A stretch of DNA of 64,000 nt from an uncultured Christensenella sp. (GCA_910586065.1 CAJUGI010000006.1:49838-113837), one strand, 5' to 3'; numbered from the stretch's first letter, positions 50,423 through 60,340 are shown. Numbers and translations: made by a program. Notes: generated by a model not told the origin, from the sequence alone.

Positions 50423-51508
50423 ATGCTCATAAAAAATTTGAATTTAAAAAATTTCAGGAATTATTCCGAAGAGTGTATAGCTTTCTCCGAAGGTCTTAAC
50501 GTTTTGCACGGCAAAAACGCTCAGGGCAAAACCAACTGCGCCGAGGCAGTGTTTTATCTCTGTACGGGCGTGTCGCCAAGGTGCAGGCGCGATAAACTTT
50601 TAATTAAGCGCGGCGCGGAGTTTGCCGAACTTTCCGCCGCCGCCGAGGGCAAATACGGCAAAATGGAAATTTATGCCAAAATTACTGAAACCGGCAGGGA
50701 ATTCAGATTAAACGGCAATAAAATAACGCGTAATGCGGATATAATGGGCAATTTATTTTCGGTTTTCTTTTCCCCGCAGGAGCTCAGATTAATTCAGGAC
50801 GGGCCGGACGAGAGAAGGCGGTTTTTAAACGTTTCGATTTCACAGCTTTCAAAACCATATTACACCGCGTTGTCGCGTTATAATAAAATTCTCGAACAGC
50901 GAAACAATCTTTTAAAATCCCGCGATTTGGACTCCGTTTACGACAGTTTGCCGGTGTGGGACGCACAGCTCTGCAAATACGCGGCGATAATAGCGTTCAA
51001 ACGCGCGGAGTATATCGAAATGTTATCGCCTTTGGCGGCGGAAGCGCATGCGTTTTTAACGGACGGGGGAGAGGAATTAAAAATTTCCCCCGAAAAAAAA
51101 TACAAGGGAAGCGAAGAGGAGCTTGAAAAAAGGCTGTTTTCGGAGCTTTCGGAAAATTATGCGAGAGACATACGGCTTGGTTACACAGCTTCGGGCCCGC
51201 ACCGCGACGACATAGATATTTTTATTGACGGAACCGACGCAAAGACGTATGCTTCTCAAGGGCAGACAAGGACGGCGGCGCTTTCGGTTAAACTCGCCGA
51301 GGTTGAAATTTTCAAAAATCTTTCGGGCGAATATCCGGTTCTCATTTTGGACGACGTTTTAAGCGAACTGGATTTGCCGCGCCGCAAAAAACTTACCGAA
51401 CGTACGGAAAATTTGCAGACAATATTAACTTGTACCCACGCCGAAAGAGTACTTAGCGGCAGGCAGGCTAACAAAATAAAGATAGAGAACGGCAAGGTCA
51501 AAAATTGA
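50423..51508 (+). CDS. recF: DNA replication and repair protein RecF
   Basis: RecF helps load RecA at gaps. The 361-residue SMC-like ATPase has Walker A GKNAQGKTNCAEA, the signature-like TYASQGQTRTAALSVKLAE and Walker B PVLILDDVLSELD. It usually sits in dnaA-dnaN-recF; here it is divergent from dnaA, so that cluster has been split. Confidence 0.95.
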   Translation: MLIKNLNLKNFRNYSEECIAFSEGLNVLHGKNAQGKTNCAEAVFYLCTGVSPRCRRDKLLIKRGAEFAELSAAAEGKYGKMEIYAKITETGREFRLNGNKITRNADIMGNLFSVFFSPQELRLIQDGPDERRRFLNVSISQLSKPYYTALSRYNKILEQRNNLLKSRDLDSVYDSLPVWDAQLCKYAAIIAFKRAEYIEMLSPLAAEAHAFLTDGGEELKISPEKKYKGSEEELEKRLFSELSENYARDIRLGYTASGPHRDDIDIFIDGTDAKTYASQGQTRTAALSVKLAEVEIFKNLSGEYPVLILDDVLSELDLPRRKKLTERTENLQTILTCTHAERVLSGRQANKIKIENGKVKN

Positions 51509-51554
51509 GTAAACGCGGCATATTACGGGGGGTAATTATAAAATAAGGGGAACT

Positions 51555-52376
51555 ATGAAAGCGGATTTACACGTTCATACGTATTATTCTGACGGTACGC
51601 AAAGCCCTTTAACCGTAGCTGACGCCGCAAAGAGAGCAGGACTTGGGATTTTAGCGGTAACAGACCACGACACGGTAAGAGCTTTTAATGAGGTTAAAAC
51701 GCTGTGCAGGGACCGCGGAATTAAGGCGGTAAGCGGAATAGAGATTTCCGCCTATGACCGCGATGTTAAGGTGCATACGCTGGGATATAATTTCAACGCC
51801 GAAAATCCCGACTTTAAGCGGTTTTTAAACGGGCTTTATCTCGGTTCTATAAAACGCGCCGAGGAAATTTTGTTTAAGCTTAAAAAATGCGGCGTTAAAA
51901 TCACGTTTGAAGAAACCGCCGCGGAAAGGTTTTGCAAAGATACCCCTATGCACGCAATGCACATTGCTTCGGCTGGTTGTAAAAAGGGTTATGCGCCCAC
52001 GCCGTTCGCCTTTTATTCAAACTATATTGCGCAAGACAAGGCGGGTTTTTGCAATGCCTGCCGTCCGTCGCCAAATGACGCGGTGGAAATTATTTGCAGC
52101 GCCGGCGGGTTTGCGTCGCTTGCTCATCCGGCAAGGATAGATATGAACAAGGACGATTTAAAAACGCTTATTTTAAGAATGAAAGAATGCGGACTTTGCG
52201 GCATAGAAGCCGTTTATTCGGGACATACTAAGGATGAAACGGCATATTACAGTCAGCTTGCGGCGGAGCTTGAACTCGTTGTTACGGGCGGCTCTGATAC
52301 GCACCGTCGGGAGGGCGCACGAAGAATCGGCGTACCGTTTTTTGAACCGACGGCGGCGCTTTTAAAATATCTATGA
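51555..52376 (+). CDS. PHP-domain phosphoesterase (YciV/RNase AM-like)
   Basis: The 273-residue protein has the four PHP motifs: DLHVHTYYSDGT, VTDHDT, the internal GIEIS and SLAHPA, and a late GSDTH. Related proteins are 3',5'-nucleotide phosphatases or 5'-3' exoribonucleases, acting on pAp-type substrates. GGGGAACT lies upstream of the ATG. It overlaps the VanW gene by 4 bp. Confidence 0.88.
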   Translation: MKADLHVHTYYSDGTQSPLTVADAAKRAGLGILAVTDHDTVRAFNEVKTLCRDRGIKAVSGIEISAYDRDVKVHTLGYNFNAENPDFKRFLNGLYLGSIKRAEEILFKLKKCGVKITFEETAAERFCKDTPMHAMHIASAGCKKGYAPTPFAFYSNYIAQDKAGFCNACRPSPNDAVEIICSAGGFASLAHPARIDMNKDDLKTLILRMKECGLCGIEAVYSGHTKDETAYYSQLAAELELVVTGGSDTHRREGARRIGVPFFEPTAALLKYL

Positions 52377-53665
52377 AAAATTCTGTCTTTAAAAATTTAA
52401 AAATACTTGTGTTTATGCTCGCTTTTACGGCGGGCGTTTTTTGTTTGTGCGGGTTTGTTTTCGAACCCCGCATCCCAAAGGGAGTAACCGTAGACGGTAT
52501 TGACGTCGGCGGTATGGCAAAAAGCACTGCGGCGGAAATACTGCGTGCCGGAACAATTGAAAATTTAAGAACAAAACAGCTTACCGTCAATGCGGACGGA
52601 AAAGTTTACGAGTTCTCCTATCCCGAAATAAACTTCAAGGATAATATATTCGAAATTCTTTCCAATGCCGAACGCGGGCGTAGCTATAATTCGGAGACAA
52701 AATACTACCTGTGCGCTTTAAACGAGGTTGCTACCAGTATATGCCAAAGTGAAAGCGTTCCCGCAACGGAGCCTTACGCAGATTTCAGAACTTACGGGGA
52801 ACCGTTTATTTATTACGGGGGAGCAGACGGAAGAATTGCCGACAAATCAAAACTTACTGAAGATATAAATAATTCGCTTAAAGGCGGATTTGAAACCGTC
52901 AACGTAAAATTTAAACCGGTTTACCGAAAAACGTCTGTTGAAGAAGTTAAAAAGAGCACCTGTCGGATAGGCGGATTCACAACATATTTCGACGGAAGCA
53001 ATTTAAATCGTTCCAGCAATATAAGACTTGCTGCGGCCATGCTCAACGGTACGGTTCTGCAGGCGGGAGAAACGCTTTCTTTCAATGATATAGTAGGGGT
53101 AAGAATAAAGGAGAGGGGCTTTTTGCCTGCAAAAATTATTGAAAACGGCGAGTTCACCGAAGGCGTCGGAGGCGGTGTGTGTCAGGTATCAACAACGCTT
53201 TACAACGCCGCGGTTTTAAGCGGAATGAAGATTGAAGAATATCATCCGCATTCGCTTGCCGTGGGGTATGTTCCGCCTTCACGCGATGCAATGGTCAGCG
53301 GCAAGGCGTTCGATTTAAAAATTAAAAACGTTTATAAATCGACTGTTTACATTCGCGCTTACACTGCAAACGGAAGCGTTAGCTTTGTGCTTTTCGGCGT
53401 TAACGACGGCGCCGAATATTCGATAAAGTCTTTGGTTACCGGCAGTATTCCGGCCGCGGAGGAGATTACGGAGGAAAAAGACAAGGCACGTGACGGACGC
53501 GACGGAACTACCAGTGAAAGCTATCTTGAAATTACGCGCGGCGGTTTTACGAAGCGCGTGCTTTTAAGAAAGGATAAATATCTTCCGGTAAAAAGAATTG
53601 TATACAGCGGCGATAATGACGATACCGAAACGGAAGAGGACTGTGCAGAAGAAAATATCGGTTAA
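52373..53665 (+). CDS. VanW family protein, membrane-anchored
   Basis: The 430-residue protein has an N-terminal signal anchor (about residues 8-30), a peptidoglycan-binding-4-type domain (about 40-165) and the VanW domain with FNDIVG, GVGGGVCQVSTTLYNAAVLSG and HPHSLAVGYVPPSRDAMV (about 225-310). A G5-like stretch and acidic tail follow. VanW proteins are common in clostridial cell envelopes; their activity is not established, and VanW alone does not imply vancomycin resistance. Confidence 0.88.
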   Translation: MKNSVFKNLKILVFMLAFTAGVFCLCGFVFEPRIPKGVTVDGIDVGGMAKSTAAEILRAGTIENLRTKQLTVNADGKVYEFSYPEINFKDNIFEILSNAERGRSYNSETKYYLCALNEVATSICQSESVPATEPYADFRTYGEPFIYYGGADGRIADKSKLTEDINNSLKGGFETVNVKFKPVYRKTSVEEVKKSTCRIGGFTTYFDGSNLNRSSNIRLAAAMLNGTVLQAGETLSFNDIVGVRIKERGFLPAKIIENGEFTEGVGGGVCQVSTTLYNAAVLSGMKIEEYHPHSLAVGYVPPSRDAMVSGKAFDLKIKNVYKSTVYIRAYTANGSVSFVLFGVNDGAEYSIKSLVTGSIPAAEEITEEKDKARDGRDGTTSESYLEITRGGFTKRVLLRKDKYLPVKRIVYSGDNDDTETEEDCAEENIG

Positions 53666-53670
53666 AATAA

Positions 53671-53712
53671 TTGTGTTTTTAAAGTCGGCGTGTTATAATA
53701 CTATAGTATTAT
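53671..53712 (+). promoter_or_regulatory. promoter of plsX with perfect palindrome over the -10
   Basis: TTGTGT (53671-53676), 17 bp, TATAAT (53694-53699) with an upstream TG. ATAATACTATAGTATTAT (53695-53712) is a perfect 18-bp palindrome covering the -10 and start site, the position of the FapR operator in front of plsX in other Firmicutes. The leader is about 90 nt. Confidence 0.65.
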
Positions 53713-53795
53713 CTGCGCCGGCTTTTAATATTAAAAATTTCCGTGCAAGCCATTCTTGTGTGATTTGTCCGGTATAAACAGTTTAGGGAGAAGGA

Positions 53796-54830
53796 ATGAT
53801 AAAAATTTTATTGGACGCATTCGGCGGCGACAACGCTCCGTCTGCTACAATCGAGGGTGCGGTAGCCGCGCTTAATAAGGATAAAGACATAAAGTTGCTT
53901 TTAACGGGAAAGCAGGATACGATTGAAAAAGAGCTCGCAAAATACAGATATGACGAACAGCGCGTTGAAATAATCAATCTTCCGGACGTTATTGCAATGG
54001 ACGATATTGCCACCGAGGCGATAAAACGCAGACAGTCTTCGCTTGCCGGCGCTTATTGGAAACTGAAAAACGAGGATGATATAAGCGCATTTGTTACCGC
54101 GGGTTCCACTGGCGCGGCCATTGCGGGCGGTCAGCTTATTCTTGGGAGAATAAGGGGAGTTAAGCGTGCGGCGCTGTGTCCCGCGATTCCGAATATCCGC
54201 GGCGGCGTTACTCTTTTATGCGACTGCGGAGCAAACGCCGAATGTAAGCCGGTAATGCTTTGTCAGTTTGCGTTGCTTGCGTCGGCTTATGCAAAAGTCG
54301 GTTTCGGAATCAAAAATCCAAAAGTAGGGCTGTTGAATAACGGTACCGAAGCCCATAAAGGCGATACGTTAAGGCTTGAAACTTTTAAATATCTGTCAAA
54401 AATGAACGGAATAAATTTTATCGGTAACGTTGAGGGGCGGGATATAATGCTCGGCGATTGCGATGTGGTCGTTGCCGACGGATTTTCGGGCAATATCGCT
54501 TTGAAATCGATGGAAGGTTGCGGTAAATTGGCATTGGGGCTTTTGAAAGAAGAGATAAAATCCGGCGTCCGCGCAAAAATCGGTTACGTGTTTATGAAGA
54601 AAGCGCTTAAAAATCTTTATGCTCGCATTGATTTTGATAAATACGGCGGTGCGCTTTTGCTTGGGCTTAAAAAAGTGGTTGTCAAGAGTCACGGTTCGTC
54701 CAAAGCCGCGGCGATTGCAAATTCCATAGCACAGGCGGCGGCAATTTGCCGCGGCGGACTTGTGCCGCAGATTGAAAAATCGCTCGCCGGAGAAAACTGG
54801 GACGAAATAATCGACGGTGACGGACAATGA
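53796..54830 (+). CDS. plsX: phosphate acyltransferase PlsX
   Basis: PlsX makes acyl-phosphate from acyl-ACP for phosphatidic acid synthesis. The 344-residue protein shows the N-terminal LLDAFGGDNAP, the central VTAGSTGAAIAG and the C-terminal ADGFSGNIALKSMEG of the family. GGGAGAAGGA precedes the ATG. In many Firmicutes fabD-fabG-acpP separate plsX from rnc; here plsX overlaps rnc directly by 4 bp. Confidence 0.95.
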   Translation: MIKILLDAFGGDNAPSATIEGAVAALNKDKDIKLLLTGKQDTIEKELAKYRYDEQRVEIINLPDVIAMDDIATEAIKRRQSSLAGAYWKLKNEDDISAFVTAGSTGAAIAGGQLILGRIRGVKRAALCPAIPNIRGGVTLLCDCGANAECKPVMLCQFALLASAYAKVGFGIKNPKVGLLNNGTEAHKGDTLRLETFKYLSKMNGINFIGNVEGRDIMLGDCDVVVADGFSGNIALKSMEGCGKLALGLLKEEIKSGVRAKIGYVFMKKALKNLYARIDFDKYGGALLLGLKKVVVKSHGSSKAAAIANSIAQAAAICRGGLVPQIEKSLAGENWDEIIDGDGQ

Positions 54831-55471
54831 ATTCCGAACTTTTAGAAGAAAAACTCGGTTACGTCTTTCAGGACAAGCTGCTTTTAAAAAAGGCGCTCAC
54901 TCTGCCTTCGAAAGGGGAAAGCTACAACAATCAAACGCTTGAATTTTTCGGCGACGCTATTCTGGAATTTATCGTTTCCGAAAAAATTTTTTCCGAAAGC
55001 CATAACGAGGGCGAACTCACCGACAGGCGCAAGGCTATTGTTTCCGACAAAGCGTTAGAGCCGGTTTCGCTCAAGCTCGGGTTGGATAAAGAACTGATAA
55101 AAGACAAGGGCGACAACAACAATAAAAAAGCGGTACCCTCTGCTTACGAGGCAGTAGTCGCGGCAATTTATCTGGACGGCGGAATAGAAGCGGCAAAAAA
55201 GTTTGTTTTATCCACGCTTGATTTTAAAGTAACCTCAGAAAACGCGAATTATAAAGGGGATTTGCAGGAATGGCTGCAATCTCAAGGTAAAAGCGTACCG
55301 GATTACACGCGCGATAGTTTTAATGAAGGAACTGCGCAAGCTCCCCGCTTTACGGTTGAAATAGAAGTTGAGGGCAAAGTTTTTAAAGGTTGCGGAGCAA
55401 CCAAAAAACAGGCGGAACAAAGCGCCGCGAAAGCCGCGCTGGGATGGATTAAGGAACAAGGTAAAAAATGA
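54827..55471 (+). CDS. rnc: ribonuclease III
   Basis: The 214-residue double-strand-specific endoribonuclease has the catalytic signature NNQTLEFFGDAILEFIV (Glu and Asp metal ligands), a second AYEAVVAAIYLDGG motif with the catalytic Glu, and a C-terminal dsRNA-binding domain (about 145-212) ending AAKAALGWI. It overlaps plsX and smc by 4 bp each. Confidence 0.95.
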   Translation: MNSELLEEKLGYVFQDKLLLKKALTLPSKGESYNNQTLEFFGDAILEFIVSEKIFSESHNEGELTDRRKAIVSDKALEPVSLKLGLDKELIKDKGDNNNKKAVPSAYEAVVAAIYLDGGIEAAKKFVLSTLDFKVTSENANYKGDLQEWLQSQGKSVPDYTRDSFNEGTAQAPRFTVEIEVEGKVFKGCGATKKQAEQSAAKAALGWIKEQGKK

Positions 55472-58400
55472 TTACATTCAAAAGTATACAACTCGTCGGT
55501 TTTAAATCGTTTGCCGACAAAACCACGATAAATTTAGGCGAGGGCGTAACCTGTATCGTCGGACCTAACGGTTGCGGCAAAAGTAACGTTGCCGACTCTA
55601 TCCGCTGGGTTCTGGGCGAGCAGTCTGCAAAAATGATGCGCGGCTCGCAGATGCTCGACGTAATTTTCAGCGGTACCGAATCAAGAAAAAGAACATCGTT
55701 TTGCGAGGTTACTTTAACGTTTGACAACACAAAGCGTATTTTTGATATCGACTGCGACGAAGTTGAAATGACGAGAAGACTTTACCGCTCGGGTGAAAGC
55801 GAATATCTTTTAAACCGTCAGCCTTCGCGTATGAAGGTTTTAACGGGACTTTTACACGGAGCGGGCGCCGCTAAAGAGGGTTATTCCATTATAGGACAGG
55901 GCAGAATAGAGCAGATTATGAACGCCAAGCCCGAAGACAGGCGCTCTATTTTTGAAGAGGCTACCGGAATAGTAGTTTTCAAGGACAGAAAAGCGGACGC
56001 CGAAAGAAAGCTGAACGCGGCGAAGGACAATCTTTTCGTGTTCGCACAGCGAATGCAGGAAGTTGAAAGGCAGTTGAATCCCTTGAAAAAGGCGGCTGAA
56101 AACGCGCTTAAATACAGGGAAATTTATTCCGATTTGCGCATGCACGAAACCAACCTTTACATAATCCGCCACGACGGCGCCGAGGGAGAAAAGGCAAAGC
56201 TTGCCGAAAAAAAGCAGAAGTGCGCTGACCGCGTTGAATTTTTGAATAAACGTATGACGGAACTTTTGGATGAATATCACAGTTGCCGCGACAAATTAAC
56301 CGAAGCTGACGTAACTTTACAGGACTTAAACGACAGAGTCCGCCGTTACGAAGTCGGTATAGAGCACAAGAGCGGTGAAGCCAGATTATTTACCGAAAAG
56401 GCGCGTTCCGTTAAGCAGAAATTACAGGCGGCGCAGGAGGACATTGCATTTTCAACCAAGCGAATCGACGACATCGAGCGCGAAGTCAGAAGGTCGGAAG
56501 CTTTGGGTGAAAAGAACAGCGAAAGAATTAACGCTATGGGCGCCGACGCGGAATCGCTCCGCGGAGAGATTGGCGAGCTTTCCAAAAAGATTTCCGATTA
56601 CGAATATATGACGGGCGAGCACCGCAAAAAAGTGTTGGATACCTTTAAGGATTTAACCGAAATGCGTCAGAATATGGGTTCGCTTTCGGCACAAAAAGAG
56701 CTTTTGGAAGACAGGCTTTCCGAAATCGAGGGGGATATGCAAAAAATTCATATCCGCCGCGACGAAAGCAAAAAGGGATATGAAGAGTGCATTGAAAAAA
56801 GCCGGAATATTACCGACTTTTTGGATAACGAGGAAAGACTCTTAACCGAAGCCGAAGAAAAGGTAACGAAAGCCGAGGATAAGATTTCTTCGCTTGTGAA
56901 GCAGATTTACGATACCGAAGCGCAGGTCGTCTCTATTTCCGACAGTTTAAAAACGTATATGGGGCTCAGGGACAGGTTCGAAGGTTATATATATTCAGTA
57001 AGAAATCTTCTTTCGGCGGCAAAAAACAATATGGAGCTTTCGGCGAGAATTAAAGGCATGATAGCGGACGTTGTTTCTTGCGACAAGGAATACGAGGTAG
57101 CTGTCGAAACGGCTTTCGGCGGCGCAATGCAGAACATAATAACAGAAACACGCGAGGATGCAAAGGAGTTGATTTATTACCTGAAGCGCGCCCGCGCAGG
57201 TCAGGTTACGTTTCTTCCCATCGACGCCTTAAAGCCGCATTACGAAAACGATATGATTAAGTCCGCCGTCAAGGACACGGGGGCTATCGGTTTCGCCGTC
57301 AACCTCGTCAAATACGACAGACAGTACGAGAACGTAATACATAACCTTTTGGGCAACACGCTTGTTGTCGATAACATTCAGAACGCAACGCAAATTTCAA
57401 AACGTTATCCCAGAGCTTTTAAAATAGTAACTCTGGAAGGCGATATAATTGCGGTAAACGGTTCTATGACGGGCGGTTCTCGTCGGGATACCGCAGGTAA
57501 CCTTTTAGCCAACGAAAGACGGATTAAAGAGCTTGAAGAAAGTCTCGACACGAAAAAATCGTTTCTTTTCCGTTCGTCGGCAAAGAGAAACGAACTTAAC
57601 GAAGAAAAACGGGTTGCGGCTGAGGAACTTGCGCTTTTAAGAAACAAACTTCAAAATTCCCGCTTGGAGCTTGCAACGCTTACAGAAAAGCAAACTCAGC
57701 TTTTATCCGCGGTTACTTCGGCCGAAAGCGAGTACGCCGCATACGGTCAGTCGGTTGCCGCTTTAAAAGAGCGTTTAAGGGGATTGGACAGCGAATATAC
57801 CGGAGTTTCGGCAGGTGCAAGCCAGCTTTCCTCTCAGTCGGACGCGGCTTCTTCTGCAATTGACGATATGAGCGCGGAGTTTGATAAACTCACAGGCGAG
57901 CGCAACGAAAAGACAGACAGGTTAAACAGTCTGCTTGTTGAAATAGCGGCTTTGCAAAGTGCGTTGAAGGCGGGCGCCGAAAACGTTGCAAGGCTTAAAA
58001 CAGAAAAGGAAGCATTACTCACAAAAATAGAAAAAACGCGTTCTTCGATACCTGCGATAGAGCGTGAAATAAACGATTTGAACGCGCAGGCTGAGCGCAC
58101 TGCGTTGACCGAGCAGGAACAGGCTGTCGTAAACGATTTGCGCAGACAGATTACGGAAGTAACCGAGTCCAAAAACGTTTTGAACGAAAGAATAAAGGGC
58201 ACGGATATAGAAAGACTAGACGCAATTAAAGAGCGAGACGAGCTAACTGAAAAAGTGCACAGTCTCGATATGTCGCTTACAAAAATAGACAGCGACCTTG
58301 AATATCTGCGTCAGCGCATAGAAGAGGAATACGGCGAGGACTACGACGGTTGCCTAAAATATAAGATTGACGACTACGACGTTTCCACAGCAAATTCACA

Positions 58401-59067
58401 GATAGTAAGTTGCAAAAAGCGTTTAACTATGCTAGGTGCCGTAAATCACAATGCCGTAGAAGAGTACGATGAAATAAGCGCACGCTATGAAAAGATGTCT
58501 ACAGAGCGCGAGGATTTGGAAAAGGCTATTTCAGACTTGACTACCGCTCTGGAAGATATAAGGGGCGAAATGCTCAAAATTTTCGACGACGGCTTCAAGC
58601 TCATCAACGAAAACTTCAAGCGCACTTTCAAAGAACTTTTCGGCGGCGGCAAAGCGGAGCTTCAGCTTGATTATACCGATTGCGACGACCCGCTTAACGC
58701 AGGCGTTGAAATAATCGCGTGTCCTCCGGGCAAAAAGCTTTCCAAAATTTCACTTCTTTCGGGCGGTGAACGCGCCTTAACCGCAATTGCAATTCTATTT
58801 GCAATTATCGGTATGCGTCCTATGCCTTTTTGTGTTCTCGACGAAATCGAAGCCGCGCTAGACGAAGCCAACGTTGCCCGCTATGCAAAATACCTTAAAA
58901 AGTTTGCGCAGGAAACACAGTTCATAGTAATCACCCACCGCAAGCCTACAATGGAAAACGCAGACATATTGTTCGGCGTAACTATGGAAGAAAAAGGCGT
59001 TTCAAAAGTCGTTTCGGTAAAGCTTTCCGAAGTCCAGTCTCGTCTCGGCGGCGACACTATGCAATAA
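55468..59067 (+). CDS. smc: chromosome segregation protein SMC
   Basis: The 1199-residue SMC ATPase condenses and resolves chromosomes with ScpA and ScpB. It has Walker A GPNGCGKSNVADSIRWVLGE near the N-terminus, long coiled coils (about 170-500 and 670-1030) around a hinge (about 510-660, with GSMTGG near its end), the signature SLLSGGERALTAIAILFAI and Walker B CVLDEIEAALDEAN. Usual place between rnc and ftsY. Confidence 0.97.
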   Translation: MITFKSIQLVGFKSFADKTTINLGEGVTCIVGPNGCGKSNVADSIRWVLGEQSAKMMRGSQMLDVIFSGTESRKRTSFCEVTLTFDNTKRIFDIDCDEVEMTRRLYRSGESEYLLNRQPSRMKVLTGLLHGAGAAKEGYSIIGQGRIEQIMNAKPEDRRSIFEEATGIVVFKDRKADAERKLNAAKDNLFVFAQRMQEVERQLNPLKKAAENALKYREIYSDLRMHETNLYIIRHDGAEGEKAKLAEKKQKCADRVEFLNKRMTELLDEYHSCRDKLTEADVTLQDLNDRVRRYEVGIEHKSGEARLFTEKARSVKQKLQAAQEDIAFSTKRIDDIEREVRRSEALGEKNSERINAMGADAESLRGEIGELSKKISDYEYMTGEHRKKVLDTFKDLTEMRQNMGSLSAQKELLEDRLSEIEGDMQKIHIRRDESKKGYEECIEKSRNITDFLDNEERLLTEAEEKVTKAEDKISSLVKQIYDTEAQVVSISDSLKTYMGLRDRFEGYIYSVRNLLSAAKNNMELSARIKGMIADVVSCDKEYEVAVETAFGGAMQNIITETREDAKELIYYLKRARAGQVTFLPIDALKPHYENDMIKSAVKDTGAIGFAVNLVKYDRQYENVIHNLLGNTLVVDNIQNATQISKRYPRAFKIVTLEGDIIAVNGSMTGGSRRDTAGNLLANERRIKELEESLDTKKSFLFRSSAKRNELNEEKRVAAEELALLRNKLQNSRLELATLTEKQTQLLSAVTSAESEYAAYGQSVAALKERLRGLDSEYTGVSAGASQLSSQSDAASSAIDDMSAEFDKLTGERNEKTDRLNSLLVEIAALQSALKAGAENVARLKTEKEALLTKIEKTRSSIPAIEREINDLNAQAERTALTEQEQAVVNDLRRQITEVTESKNVLNERIKGTDIERLDAIKERDELTEKVHSLDMSLTKIDSDLEYLRQRIEEEYGEDYDGCLKYKIDDYDVSTANSQIVSCKKRLTMLGAVNHNAVEEYDEISARYEKMSTEREDLEKAISDLTTALEDIRGEMLKIFDDGFKLINENFKRTFKELFGGGKAELQLDYTDCDDPLNAGVEIIACPPGKKLSKISLLSGGERALTAIAILFAIIGMRPMPFCVLDEIEAALDEANVARYAKYLKKFAQETQFIVITHRKPTMENADILFGVTMEEKGVSKVVSVKLSEVQSRLGGDTMQ

Positions 59068-59079
59068 AAACATATTTAA

Positions 59080-59215
59080 GCAAGGCACGGTTTTTAAACT
59101 TCGCATAACTTTGTTGCGTTCCGCGCCGACTTAGATACTTGCCACTCGGCAAGCTCTTTCGGTGGTGTTCGCGCGCCTTGCTCTGCTCGTTTCTGAACCG
59201 TGGGAAGTATCGCTC
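59080..59215. repeat. possible small intergenic repeat element between smc and ftsY
   Basis: The gap 59068-59286 starts with CAAGGCACGGTT (from about 59082) and later holds the partial reverse complement GAACCGTG (about 59194) near CCTTGC. The GC-rich middle is unlike neighbouring intergenic DNA. It may be a MITE-like or REP-like unit, but no second copy is in this window. Confidence 0.3.
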
Positions 59216-59286
59216 TCGCAATTTTGCGGCGCAATTGTAATTCAATATCAAAAATCCCCGCATATGCAAGGAGTAACAGGTTATTT

Positions 59287-60183
59287 ATGGGATTATTTTC
59301 AAAGTTAAAAAATGCGCTCAAAAAAACGCGCGAGGGGTTGTCCTCGGCGCTTTCGGGGCTGTTTTCAAAAAACAAACTCGGCGATGAATTTTACGACGAG
59401 CTGGAAGAAATTTTGATAGGCGCCGACATATCGGTTACCACGGCTGAAGACATAGTCAATGAAATCCGTGCCGAAGCAAAACATGAAAAACTTAAGGATA
59501 AAGAATTCGTAACAAATCTTTTAAAGGACGTTTTGGAAGAAAAGCTTACCGAAGCTGAAATTCCCGAAATAGAATATCCCGCGGTTATTATGCTTGTTGG
59601 CGTAAACGGCGTAGGCAAAACCACAACGGTGGGCAAGCTCGCCAATTATTTTTTGCGTCATGGCAAAACGGTAACGGTTGCCGCCGCCGATACCTTCCGC
59701 GCCGCCGCCGCCGACCAGCTCACCGTGTGGGCTGACCGCGCAAAAGTGCGCATAGTCAAGCACGAAGAGGGCAGCGACCCTTCGGCGGTAGTTTTCGACG
59801 CGCTCTCTTCCGCAAAGGCTAAAGGCACCGACGTTGTAATAATAGACACCGCGGGCAGGCTTCACGTAAAAGCTCATCTTATGGAAGAACTTAAAAAAAT
59901 GTCGCGCGTGGTTGAAAGGGAGTGTCCGCAAGCCAACTTTTACAAGTTTTTAATTCTCGACGCCACCACGGGCAACAACGCAACCTCGCAGGCACAGCTC
60001 TTCGACGAGGCGGTTGAGCTTGACGGCATAGTTTTAACAAAACTCGACAGCTCCGCAAAGGGAGGTTTCGTAATTTCCTTATGCGGCGAATTGCAGATTC
60101 CGGTCGTGTTCACCGGCGTTGGCGAAAAAATGGAAGACCTCGAATTATTCGACCCGGAAGAATTTATCGACGGCATTTTATAA
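59287..60183 (+). CDS. ftsY: signal recognition particle receptor FtsY
   Basis: FtsY targets SRP-ribosome complexes to the membrane. The 298-residue protein has a short N-terminal region (GLFSKLKNALKKTR), the four-helix N domain and the GTPase domain with GVNGVGKTTTVGKLAN, DTAGRLH and TKLD. The start at 59287 is preferred since it matches family N-termini and has AAGGAG about 14 nt upstream; an earlier in-frame start would run into the intergenic element. Confidence 0.94.
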   Translation: MGLFSKLKNALKKTREGLSSALSGLFSKNKLGDEFYDELEEILIGADISVTTAEDIVNEIRAEAKHEKLKDKEFVTNLLKDVLEEKLTEAEIPEIEYPAVIMLVGVNGVGKTTTVGKLANYFLRHGKTVTVAAADTFRAAAADQLTVWADRAKVRIVKHEEGSDPSAVVFDALSSAKAKGTDVVIIDTAGRLHVKAHLMEELKKMSRVVERECPQANFYKFLILDATTGNNATSQAQLFDEAVELDGIVLTKLDSSAKGGFVISLCGELQIPVVFTGVGEKMEDLELFDPEEFIDGIL

Positions 60184-60298
60184 GCATGAAATTGTCTAAG
60201 ATTAAATTTCAAGGCGAATTTTCGCCTCAATGTTGAAGATTTTGAAAAACTTTTCAAAATTAAAATAGTCCGCAAACACAAATAATAAAAAATTAAAA

Positions 60299-60340
60299 GC
60301 GCGGGACGAAGTAAAAACTTCGTCCCGCGCCCTTTTTTTT
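60299..60340 (+). terminator. intrinsic terminator of ftsY
   Basis: A 13-bp perfect stem (GCGCGGGACGAAG with CTTCGTCCCGCGC) with a 6-nt loop is followed by CCTTTTTTTT. Confidence 0.92.

Noticed and set aside
52373..53665. Vancomycin resistance determinant
   Set aside because: Only a VanW-domain protein is present; no VanA-type ligase, VanH, VanX or sensor genes are nearby, and VanW proteins are common in clostridia.
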